A stretch of DNA of 5,824 nt from NCBI GenBank assembly GCA_030594585.1, contig JAUVEX010000061.1:1-5824 (forward strand), read 5' to 3'. Below are positions 1-5,601 of the stretch, in pieces. Each line of letters opens with the position of its first letter. The stretch's first letter is position 1. This DNA is from an archaeon (GTDB taxonomy: Archaea; EX4484-52; B79-G9). The notes beneath the pieces are model-generated. The model saw only the letters and a program-made list of their open reading frames with translations, was not told where the DNA came from and searched no databases. The translations under genes were made by a program, and so were the position numbers.

Positions 1-6
1 TTCGTG

Positions 7-20
7 TTTAAAAATATAAA
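7..20 (+). promoter_or_regulatory. TATA-like promoter of tyrS
   Basis: An A/T-only stretch, TTTAAAAATATAAA, is centred near position 14. An archaeal TATA box usually sits about 26 bp before the transcription start, which would place the start near position 40 and give tyrS a leader of roughly 14 nt. That leader would hold the AGGTG ribosome-binding motif. The BRE upstream of it is cut short by the window edge. The assignment rests on composition and spacing only. Confidence 0.5.
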
Positions 21-42
21 CCTGGCTTGCCAATTATCTGAC

Positions 43-47
43 AGGTG
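43..47 (+). promoter_or_regulatory. Shine-Dalgarno site of tyrS
   Basis: AGGTG lies 6 nt upstream of the ATG at 54 and matches the core of the GGAGGTGAT complement of the archaeal 16S rRNA 3' end. It decides the start: an in-frame GTG at 45 overlaps this motif and has no ribosome-binding site of its own, so the ATG at 54 is preferred. Confidence 0.6.
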
Positions 48-53
48 CGTTAC

Positions 54-1022
54 ATGAATATCACAGAACAGATGGCTTTTGCAAAAAGAAACACAGTTGA
101 AATTGTAACGGAAGCAGAACTTAAAGACATTCTTTCAAAAAAAAGGCATCCTGTGTGCTATTGCGGATACGAGACTTCAGGAGCTGTGCATTTAGGGCAT
201 GCGGTAACTATAACAAAGCTTATGGATCTTGAAAAAGCAGGATTTAAGGTAAAAGTGCTTTTTGCAGACTGGCACACATGGCTTAACCGCAAAGGAGATT
301 GGGATTTTATCCATAAGACAACAAAGATATGGGAAAAATCATTCAAAAGCATGGGCCTTAAAAACGCAGAGTTCGTTTTAGGTTCTTCATACCAAAGAAA
401 AATGAGCTATATTGACGATATTCTTTCAATGTCTCTTGACACTACAATAAACAGGGCACTTAGAAGCATGCAGGAAATTGCGCGGGATATTGAGCATGCG
501 CATGTTTCTCAAGTAATCTATCCTTTTATGCAAATAGAGGATATAAAAGCACTTAAAGTGGATGTCGCTGTTGGTGGAATAGAGCAAAGAAAAATACATA
601 TGCTGGGCCGCGAACTTACACCAGTTCTTAATTATGGGCCTTTTGCATGCATACATACACCATTAATTCCTTCACTTCAGGGACCTGGCGGCAAAATGTC
701 CTCCTCAAAACCGGAAACAATGATATCTGTTGCTGATAGTGATGAAGATATAAAGAAAAAAATCAAAAAAGCGTATTGCCCCGAAGGAATTGTTAAAGAC
801 AATCCGGTATTGTCAATAGCAAAACTTCTTGTATTCCCAAGAATTGATGTACTAGAAATCAAACGACCGGAAAAGTTCGGAGGAACTGTTCAGTTCGAAA
901 ATTATGAATCGCTTGAAAGCGCTTTTGTAAATAAAAAGCTTCATCCGCTTGATCTTAAAAACAAGATTGCTGACGAAATATCAACGATTTTTGAGCCTGT
1001 GCGCAGGCATTTTAAAAAATAG
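54..1022 (+). CDS. tyrS: Tyrosyl-tRNA synthetase, archaeal type
   Basis: This class I aminoacyl-tRNA synthetase joins tyrosine to tRNA-Tyr in the cytoplasm using ATP. From the ATG at 54 it is 322 aa, complete, and close to the length of archaeal TyrRS such as the 306-aa Methanocaldococcus jannaschii enzyme, which it resembles along its whole length from memory. The HIGH motif is HLGH (residues 46-49) and the KMSKS motif is KMSSS (214-218). The likely tyrosine pocket is Y36, Y156, Q160, D163 and Q178, matching M. jannaschii Y32, Y151, Q155, D158 and Q173. VAVGGIEQRKIHML (171-184) is a family signature. F275 and D300 correspond to the G34-reading residues F261 and D286, in RPEKFGG and LHPLDLKN. 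An in-frame GTG at 45 would add three residues but overlaps the ribosome-binding site. The gene converges on the winged-helix gene with 16 bp between stops. TrpRS was considered, but these motifs fit TyrRS better. Confidence 0.95.
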   Translation: MNITEQMAFAKRNTVEIVTEAELKDILSKKRHPVCYCGYETSGAVHLGHAVTITKLMDLEKAGFKVKVLFADWHTWLNRKGDWDFIHKTTKIWEKSFKSMGLKNAEFVLGSSYQRKMSYIDDILSMSLDTTINRALRSMQEIARDIEHAHVSQVIYPFMQIEDIKALKVDVAVGGIEQRKIHMLGRELTPVLNYGPFACIHTPLIPSLQGPGGKMSSSKPETMISVADSDEDIKKKIKKAYCPEGIVKDNPVLSIAKLLVFPRIDVLEIKRPEKFGGTVQFENYESLESAFVNKKLHPLDLKNKIADEISTIFEPVRRHFKK

Positions 1023-1034
1023 TCTCACATTTTT
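995..1034. terminator. Possible 3'-end zone between convergent genes
   Basis: Archaeal transcription often ends at short U-runs. On the + strand, a small inverted repeat in the last tyrS codons (GCCTG 995-999, CAGGC 1004-1008, loop TGCG) precedes a T-run at 1030-1034, just after the tyrS stop. On the - strand, an A6 run at 1014-1019 reads as T6, 20-25 nt past the stop of the opposing gene. Both transcripts would therefore end inside or beside the neighbour's 3' end. The runs are short and the hairpin is coding, so this is tentative. Confidence 0.3.
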
Positions 1035-1038
1035 AGAA

Positions 1039-1971
1039 TTATTTGTTCTCAAATCGTTCAATCATATAGGCCCTGCAATAATCTATTGCGTTTTTTGTAA
1101 GCCACACACTTGTTGATTTACCTGTTCTCTGCTTTATTGTAAGCCCTAAGTCTTCCATTTTCTTAACACTTCTTGAAATATAGGATGTTTTGGACTGGTC
1201 AGCCACATCATACATACCCTCAACAATAGATTTTATTGTTGTTGCACGGATTTGTCTGTCTGCCTGAACATTGTACAGATAAAAAAGAATTTGTTTTTCC
1301 TGGGGTGCAAGTGCGTCATTTTGTTTACTAAACTTTACTAAACTAAACTTTACTAAACTTGGTTTAGTTAACTTTACTAAACCGGATTTGGTTAAGTTTT
1401 GGTTTAGTTTGGTGTTTTTATCATATTCGCTGCTATCGTTTTCAAAGTTAACTGCTTTTTGGTTTAGTTTAGTTAAGTTAACTGAATTGGTTAAGTTTGC
1501 ATTGGTTAAGTTAACTGAATTGGTTAACTGTCCTTCGGAGAAAATTTGCGGATTCGAAAGATTTTTAATTGATTGTTCAATCATATACATGCGATCATTT
1601 AACACCATTTCGTGTTCATGGTTTTGTATTGCCAATTTCCCAAAAATCATCAACTCTTTCTGATTTTGATGCATAAGGTTTATTTTATTTTCAAGAACCG
1701 CCATATGCTGTTGTAACTGAGGTATTTGAGGGTTGTTTTGTGTGTGCTTAGAGTTCATCTTTTGCTTAATATCTACAATGTCTTCATCGAGAACGCATAG
1801 TGCGTGTGTGACATCGTTAATTTTAGAGTCTGTCTCTTTTTTGCTTCCAAGAATTAATCCGCGTAAATCAGCGTATTTTAGGTCTGTTGTTTTTTTGAAC
1901 TCTAAAAATTGTTCTTTGTTTTGAGTGTCTCTTTTTTTTGCAGAATTCCTAAAAAATAGCCCAAACACCAT
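1039..1971 (-). CDS. Coiled-coil/winged-helix DNA-binding protein, unrecognised family
   Basis: I do not recognise this 310-aa protein as a named family. Its parts, in order, are a short hydrophobic tip (MVFGLFF, 1-7); a long charged, probably helical and coiled-coil region (about 15-138); a repeat-rich linker (about 147-217) built from NLTNSVNLT, KLNQ, LVKLTK and LVKFS units; and a C-terminal winged helix (about 219-295). In the last part, LAPQEKQILFYLYNV looks like the first helix, SKTSYISRSVKKMEDLGL (260-277) the recognition helix, and TIKQRTGKSTSVWLT (278-292) the wing, giving a MarR-like fold. Opposite strands share an 85-bp gap with serS. The frame stays open 81 codons upstream, but those codons overlap serS and its promoter, so the ATG at 1971 is chosen; it lies about 33 bp from a TATA-like box. 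No Shine-Dalgarno site is visible. The likely role is DNA-binding regulator or chromosome-associated protein, with the coiled coil making oligomers. Target and function are unknown. Confidence 0.8.
   Translation of the reverse strand: MVFGLFFRNSAKKRDTQNKEQFLEFKKTTDLKYADLRGLILGSKKETDSKINDVTHALCVLDEDIVDIKQKMNSKHTQNNPQIPQLQQHMAVLENKINLMHQNQKELMIFGKLAIQNHEHEMVLNDRMYMIEQSIKNLSNPQIFSEGQLTNSVNLTNANLTNSVNLTKLNQKAVNFENDSSEYDKNTKLNQNLTKSGLVKLTKPSLVKFSLVKFSKQNDALAPQEKQILFYLYNVQADRQIRATTIKSIVEGMYDVADQSKTSYISRSVKKMEDLGLTIKQRTGKSTSVWLTKNAIDYCRAYMIERFENK
1327..1359. repeat. 15-bp tandem duplication
   Basis: AAACTTTACTAAACT occurs twice head to tail at 1330-1344 and 1345-1359, and the 15-bp period extends left to 1327 (2.2 copies). 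On the coding minus strand it gives the repeated pentapeptide in SLVKFSLVKFS. The unit is five codons, so gain or loss of one copy would keep the frame and change only linker length. Confidence 0.9.
1361..1383. repeat. Perfect inverted repeat with 8-bp arms
   Basis: GGTTTAGT (1361-1368) and ACTAAACC (1376-1383) are exact reverse complements around a 7-nt loop, TAACTTT. It sits where the array switches from mostly ACTAAAC to mostly GTTTAGT orientation. It could be an RNA hairpin in the mRNA, a two-fold protein-binding site, or a by-product of the word repetition. Confidence 0.75.
1397..1470. repeat. 14-bp direct repeat pair
   Basis: TTTTGGTTTAGTTT occurs at 1397-1410 and again at 1457-1470, exactly 60 bp (20 codons) apart. 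On the coding strand both copies encode the lysine-leucine-asparagine-glutamine stretch (KLNQ) of the linker. The DNA between them encodes the acidic NFENDSSEYD segment, which breaks the repeat pattern. Confidence 0.85.
1472..1527. repeat. 23-bp direct repeat, 33-bp period
   Basis: An exact 23-bp repeat lies at 1472-1494 and 1505-1527; both copies begin GTTAAGTTAACTGAATTGG. The 33-bp period is 11 codons and gives LTNSVNLT twice in the minus-strand protein (linker residues about 149-167). Exact identity, including third codon positions, suggests a recent in-frame duplication or conservation of the DNA itself. Confidence 0.9.
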
Positions 1972-2000
1972 AGTACTCTTTAATGTATTGTTGCGCCAAA

Positions 2001-2009
2001 GATATAAAT
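2001..2009 (-). promoter_or_regulatory. TATA-like promoter of the winged-helix gene
   Basis: Read on the minus strand, this is ATTTATATC preceded by CCCCAAC, a plausible BRE plus TATA box. Its centre is about 34 bp from the ATG at 1971, predicting a very short leader of under 10 nt and agreeing with the absence of a Shine-Dalgarno site. On the plus strand the same bases read CAAAGATATAAATG, so they could also serve serS. Confidence 0.45.
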
Positions 2010-2028
2010 GTTGGGGTAAATAAGTATG

Positions 2029-2036
2029 CATATATT
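2029..2036 (+). promoter_or_regulatory. Probable TATA box of serS
   Basis: CATATATT is centred about 24 bp before the serS ATG at 2057, the spacing expected for a leaderless archaeal transcript. The alternative is the upstream GATATAAAT at 2001-2009, which would give a leader of about 26 nt holding two tandem GTGATT words (2043-2048, 2049-2054) that weakly match the 16S rRNA tail. Which is used cannot be settled here. Confidence 0.4.
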
Positions 2037-2056
2037 GATATAGTGATTGTGATTTT

Positions 2057-3346
2057 ATGATTGATATAAATATCCTCCGGGAAACTCCAGAAATTGTAAT
2101 AAAAGATCTTGAAAAACGAGGGGATAAAGAAAAGATAAAATGGATTGCAGACATTCTTGAAAAAGACAAGAAATGGCGGCAGTCAATAAACAAGGTAAAT
2201 GAGCTTAGATGCAAAAGAAATAAAGTTTCTCTTGAGATATCCGCCCTAAAAAAACAAAAAAAAGATGCAGTAGAAAAGATAGCTGAAATGAAAAAAGTTG
2301 CATCAAAAATAGATGCGCTAGAAAAAACAATAGAAAATGTGAGAGTTAAGATAGATTATATGCTTTTGCGGCTTCCAAATATCATGCATGAGAGTGTACC
2401 TAAGGGTGTGGACGATACAAAAAATGTTGAGGTGCGCGCAGTCGGTAAAATAAAAAAAATGCTTTTTGAACCAAAAGACCATATAGATATTGGAGAATCG
2501 TTGGATCTTTTTGATTTAGAACGAGGGGCTAAAGTGTCTGGTGCGAGATTCTATTATCTTAAAAACGATGCCGTTCTTTTGGAATTTGCTGTAATTCGTT
2601 TTGTGCTCGACCAACTTCAAAAAGAGGGATATGAACTGATTATACCGCCTATGCTTGTAAGAGAAAAAGTAATGGAAGGTGCGGGATTTCTTCCAGTTGG
2701 TGCTGAAGACATATACAAAATAGAAAATGAGGATTTGTATCTTGTCGGAACTTCTGAGCAGGCACTTGCAGGAATTCATATGGATGAGACACTTGATGCG
2801 GCCACACTACCTAAAAAATATGCAGGGTATTCAACATGCTTTCGAACAGAAGCCGGAAGCCATGGGCGAGACACAAAAGGAATATTTAGAGTGCATCAAT
2901 TTGAGAAAATTGAGATGTTTGTCTACACACACCCTAAAAAATCGTGGGCTGAACACGAAAAATTAATCAAAACAGCAGAAAAACTGGTTAAAATGTTAGA
3001 GTTACCGTACAGAGTGGTAAATATTTGTACCGGAGATTTGGGTGGTGTTGCCGCCAAAAAATACGATATTGAAGTGTGGCTCCCAGGACAGGGCAAATAC
3101 CGGGAACTTGTGTCCTGCAGCAACGATACGGATTATCAGGCAAGACGGCTGAATATAAAATACCGCAATAAAGTTGGCGAGTCTCCGGCAGGCCTTGTGC
3201 ATACACTGAATTCAACTGCTGTTGCTATTACGCGAATGATTGTCGCAATACTTGAGAATTACCAGCAAAAAGACGGTTCTGTTAAAATACCCAAAGTTCT
3301 TGTGCCCTATATGGGTGGAAAGACAAAAATCATAAAATCCTCATGA
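2057..3346 (+). CDS. serS: Seryl-tRNA synthetase
   Basis: This class II synthetase attaches serine to tRNA-Ser, and to tRNA-Sec where present, in the cytoplasm. At 429 aa it has the usual length for the common form found in bacteria and many archaea; it is not the divergent methanogen type. The start MIDINILRETPEIV matches the usual family opening. Residues about 28-110 are Lys/Glu-rich and form the long antiparallel coiled-coil arm that grips the long variable arm of tRNA-Ser. The catalytic domain follows: T232-S233-E234 in the serine-binding TxE motif, motif 2 starting F262-R263-T264-E265 and running through GRDTKG and FRVHQFEKIEMF, and motif 3 LNSTAVAITR with its conserved arginine at 393, followed by VAILENYQ. 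No key residue appears missing. It is transcribed away from the winged-helix gene across 85 bp. topA lies 170 bp downstream behind its own promoter, so serS is probably monocistronic. Confidence 0.96.
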   Translation: MIDINILRETPEIVIKDLEKRGDKEKIKWIADILEKDKKWRQSINKVNELRCKRNKVSLEISALKKQKKDAVEKIAEMKKVASKIDALEKTIENVRVKIDYMLLRLPNIMHESVPKGVDDTKNVEVRAVGKIKKMLFEPKDHIDIGESLDLFDLERGAKVSGARFYYLKNDAVLLEFAVIRFVLDQLQKEGYELIIPPMLVREKVMEGAGFLPVGAEDIYKIENEDLYLVGTSEQALAGIHMDETLDAATLPKKYAGYSTCFRTEAGSHGRDTKGIFRVHQFEKIEMFVYTHPKKSWAEHEKLIKTAEKLVKMLELPYRVVNICTGDLGGVAAKKYDIEVWLPGQGKYRELVSCSNDTDYQARRLNIKYRNKVGESPAGLVHTLNSTAVAITRMIVAILENYQQKDGSVKIPKVLVPYMGGKTKIIKSS

Positions 3347-3454
3347 TATCGCCCGCATAATATTCTCTTGTGTGTGTTTCTGTTTCGCGCTTTTGATGTT
3401 GTTCTATTGTTCTTGTGATTGTATTTTATTGTACGCAAAAAATCATAAACTCCT
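3325..3454. repeat. 17-bp direct repeat at the serS 3' end
   Basis: AAAAATCATAAAATCCT at 3325-3341, in the last serS codons, recurs at 3438-3454 as AAAAATCATAAACTCCT (16 of 17 identical, 113 bp apart). The copies bracket the serS stop and the T-rich stretch. AT-rich words recur by chance in such DNA, so a duplication or small insertion is possible but unproven. Confidence 0.6.
3361..3430 (+). terminator. T-rich putative termination zone after serS
   Basis: The 170-bp gap between serS and topA holds no open frame I can support. Its first half is strikingly T-rich: 42 of 70 bases are T and 6 are A, with many TGTG and TTTT words. Factor-independent archaeal termination uses T-rich stretches on the coding strand, so this is a plausible zone where serS transcripts end. 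No tRNA, clear box C/D pair or strong hairpin was seen. Confidence 0.45.
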
Positions 3455-3480
3455 GTATTTTTGTGAGACTTGCACGCGCT

Positions 3481-3494
3481 AAAGTTTTATAAAC
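3481..3494 (+). promoter_or_regulatory. BRE/TATA promoter of topA
   Basis: AAAG (BRE-like) is followed directly by TTTTATAAAC. The TATA centre near 3490 is 27 bp from the A of the topA ATG at 3517, so transcription should start at or within a base or two of the start codon, giving a leaderless mRNA. It is the cleanest promoter in the window. No Shine-Dalgarno motif precedes the ATG. Confidence 0.7.
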
Positions 3495-3516
3495 ATACTG
3501 TTCTTTTATTTATGGT

Positions 3517-5577
3517 ATGTCTTATGAGCTTATAATTGCGGAAAAGCCGAGCGCGGCAAGAAAAATTGCAGCAGCACTTGCTGAAGGCAAAACAGACACA
3601 ATAAAAGAAGGCACAGTATCTTACCAAAAATTTTCCCGTTCAGGAAAAGAGGTTGTTGTTGCCTGTGCGGTTGGCCATTTATATGGTGTTGCCGCAAAGT
3701 CAAAAAACTGGACATATCCTGTGTTTGATGTTGAGTGGCTTCCGACATCAGAGATAGATAAAGGTGCAGCGTTCTCAAAAAAATATCTTTCAGTTATAAA
3801 AAAACTTGCAAAAAAAGCAGACTCATTTGTGATAGCAACAGACTTAGATATTGAAGGCGAGGCAATCGCATATAATATTCTTCGCTTCGCATGCCAAAAA
3901 GAGGATGCTAAAAGAATGAAATTTTCAACACTCACTAAAAATGAACTTTCAAATGCATTCGATAATGCTCTGCCGCATATATTTTTCGGGCTTGCTGAGG
4001 CCGGAACAACACGACATGTGCTTGATTTTTACTTCGGTATCAATGTATCCCGGGCACTAACGCTTGCAGTCAGGCATGCGGGAAAGTACAAGCTTCTAAC
4101 TGCTGGTCGGGTACAGGGTCCGGCGCTTAATTTTCTTGCAAAAAGAGAAAAAGAAATCGCGGCATTTACACCAGTACCTTATTTTGAGCTTGAATGTGTG
4201 ACAAAAGACTTTTCTGCATTGCATGAAAAAAACCCATTTTCTAAAAAAGATAGCGCAAATCTAATTTTTGAAAAATGCAAAGGCAAAAATGGTTCTATTT
4301 TAAAAACAGAGCGCAAAAAATACAAGACTCGCCCACCAACTCCATTTAATCTAACGGATTTGCAGGTTGAAGCACACAAGCTCTTTGGAATAAAACCTTC
4401 AGAGACTCAAAAAATCGCGCAAACGCTATACGAACAGGCAACAATAAGCTATCCTAGAACAAGCTCCCAAAAACTGCCGGCGGCTCTTGATTTTAAGACA
4501 ATAATAACAAAACTTAAGAGCAATATAGAATACGATAAGCTTGCAAGTATTATTTTGAGCACAAAACTTGTGCCTAATGAAGGGGCTAAAACAGATGATG
4601 CTCACCCGGCAATACACCCAACAGGGGAGAGGCCAAAGGATTTGGGCGCTCGCGACAAAAAAATATATGACTTGATTGTAAAACGATTCTTAGCTGTTTT
4701 CGGAGAAGCTGCGGTCAGGGAATCAATGACAATTGCCATCTCTGTTGAGAATGAAATCTTTATTGCAAAAGGTGCAAGAACAGTTGAAAAAAACTGGTTT
4801 GAATTGTATGCGCCCTATGTTAAGCTTGATGAAGTCACACTTCCGGACTTAAAAGAAGGGGATAATATTGATATCCGCAAGATAAATCTGCTTGAAAAAG
4901 AAACAAAACCGCCTAACCGGTACAATCAGGCATCGATAATACGAGCGCTTGAAAAACGCGGTCTTGGAACCAAGGCGACGCGCGCAGAGATTGTCGGCAA
5001 CCTATACAAACGGGGCTACTTGAAAGAGGACCGTATTGAAGTCACATCTTTAGGCCTTAAGGTTATAGAAACACTTGAAAAATACTGCCCTGAGATAATT
5101 TCCGAAGAGCTTACGCGCCGTTTCGAAAATGAGATGGTTGAAATAGAGAAAGGAAAAACAAAGGGTGCTGCGGTTCTCAAAGGTGCTGAGAATGAACTTA
5201 CAATCATACTTGAAAAATTCAAGAAAAATGAAAAAGAAATCGGCACATCACTTCTTGACTCCGCCATGAAAGCGCAACAGGAAGAAAATTTTCTTGGAAA
5301 ATGCCCTAAATGCGAAAAAGGAAATTTGCGCATGATAAAAACCCGTATGGGATCTAGATTTGCCGGATGTTCATCATATCCTGAATGCAAAAATACATAT
5401 TCTCTGCCAAAAACAGGGCTTATAAAAAAAACAGATAAGGTTTGCGAAGTATGTAAAACGCCAATCATAACTGTTATAAACAAAGGCATCAAACCATGGT
5501 CGTCATGCATTGACTTAACATGCCCAACAAAGGCATTGGTCAAAAAGCCTGCAAACCCGGCAGAAGATAAGAAATAG
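3517..5577 (+). CDS. topA: DNA topoisomerase I, type IA, archaeal
   Basis: This enzyme relaxes negatively supercoiled DNA by cutting one strand and passing the other, using Mg2+ and a covalent 5'-phosphotyrosine link. The 686-aa protein is complete and of ordinary archaeal length. The Toprim domain comes first: E9 in IIAEKPSAARKI and the metal-binding acidic triad D109, D111, E113 in TDLDIEGE. DFYFGINVSRAL and AGRVQGPALNFLAKREKEI are conserved core motifs. The catalytic tyrosine is Y312 in ISYPRTSS, followed by AHPAIHPTGERP and the RALEKRGLGTKATRAEI motif. Two C-terminal Cys4 zinc motifs remain: C596, C599, C618, C624 and C643, C646, C664, C669. There is no helicase domain, so it is not reverse gyrase. 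The ATG at 3517 is chosen over one at 3512, which is out of frame, because Toprim begins at once and the TATA box is 27 bp upstream. The gene converges on purM with a 24-bp gap. Confidence 0.96.
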   Translation: MSYELIIAEKPSAARKIAAALAEGKTDTIKEGTVSYQKFSRSGKEVVVACAVGHLYGVAAKSKNWTYPVFDVEWLPTSEIDKGAAFSKKYLSVIKKLAKKADSFVIATDLDIEGEAIAYNILRFACQKEDAKRMKFSTLTKNELSNAFDNALPHIFFGLAEAGTTRHVLDFYFGINVSRALTLAVRHAGKYKLLTAGRVQGPALNFLAKREKEIAAFTPVPYFELECVTKDFSALHEKNPFSKKDSANLIFEKCKGKNGSILKTERKKYKTRPPTPFNLTDLQVEAHKLFGIKPSETQKIAQTLYEQATISYPRTSSQKLPAALDFKTIITKLKSNIEYDKLASIILSTKLVPNEGAKTDDAHPAIHPTGERPKDLGARDKKIYDLIVKRFLAVFGEAAVRESMTIAISVENEIFIAKGARTVEKNWFELYAPYVKLDEVTLPDLKEGDNIDIRKINLLEKETKPPNRYNQASIIRALEKRGLGTKATRAEIVGNLYKRGYLKEDRIEVTSLGLKVIETLEKYCPEIISEELTRRFENEMVEIEKGKTKGAAVLKGAENELTIILEKFKKNEKEIGTSLLDSAMKAQQEENFLGKCPKCEKGNLRMIKTRMGSRFAGCSSYPECKNTYSLPKTGLIKKTDKVCEVCKTPIITVINKGIKPWSSCIDLTCPTKALVKKPANPAEDKK

Positions 5578-5595
5578 ATTCGGATAAGAAAGATT
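5566..5595. repeat. Short direct repeat spanning the topA stop
   Basis: GATAAGAAA occurs at 5566-5574 and 5583-5591, each followed by GATT (after an extra TA in the first copy). The first copy overlaps the last topA codons and stop. On the minus strand the copies read TTTCTTATC, pyrimidine-rich words just beyond the purM stop, which might help end purM transcripts. It is short and may be chance. Confidence 0.4.
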
Positions 5596-5601
5596 ATTAG
5601 A

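Larger units (their letters stand above)
1324..1528. repeat. Dense short-repeat region inside the winged-helix gene
   Basis: This stretch encodes the linker of the minus-strand protein and is built from a few DNA words. ACTAAAC occurs on the + strand at 1327, 1337, 1342, 1352 and 1376. Its complement GTTTAGT occurs at 1362, 1402, 1462 and 1467. GTTAAC occurs at 1367, 1447, 1477, 1510 and 1523, and TTGGTTAAG at 1388, 1487 and 1502. A gap of about 50 bp (1411-1460) is nearly free of them apart from one GTTAAC. The words are read in more than one codon frame, so the repetition is at nucleotide level as well as protein level. They are too short and irregular for CRISPR repeats. Confidence 0.85.

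Noticed and set aside
45..53. GTG at 45 as the tyrS start
   Set aside because: It overlaps the AGGTG ribosome-binding motif that is well spaced for the ATG at 54, and the three extra residues match nothing in the family.
1324..1528. CRISPR array or insertion-sequence ends
   Set aside because: Units are 7-23 bp, irregularly spaced, overlap each other and lie inside an intact coding frame. There are no unique spacers of regular length, no cas genes and no transposase.
1388..1663. 91-codon plus-strand open frame opposite the linker
   Set aside because: It starts at a TTG, has no promoter or ribosome site, and its LVKLTELVK-like repeats are the complement of the linker repeats.
1972..2214. 81-codon N-terminal extension of the minus-strand winged-helix frame
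   Set aside because: It runs through the divergent promoter region and into the serS 5' coding region, and its composition (many Ser, Phe, Ile) looks like the reverse shadow of serS. The ATG at 1971 lies a suitable distance from a TATA-like box.
3347..3516. tRNA, box C/D RNA or small protein in the serS-topA gap
   Set aside because: No cloverleaf pairing, no paired RTGATGA and CTGA boxes, and no open frame with a credible start were found; a lone TTGATGT is not enough.
3621..3935. 104-codon minus-strand open frame inside topA
   Set aside because: It is antisense to the Toprim domain, whose DxDxE motif is intact on the plus strand, and shows no independent coding sign.
5016..5543. 175-codon minus-strand open frame inside topA
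   Set aside because: It is antisense to the conserved catalytic-core and zinc-motif part of topA. It has Ser/Phe-rich shadow composition and no recognisable domain.
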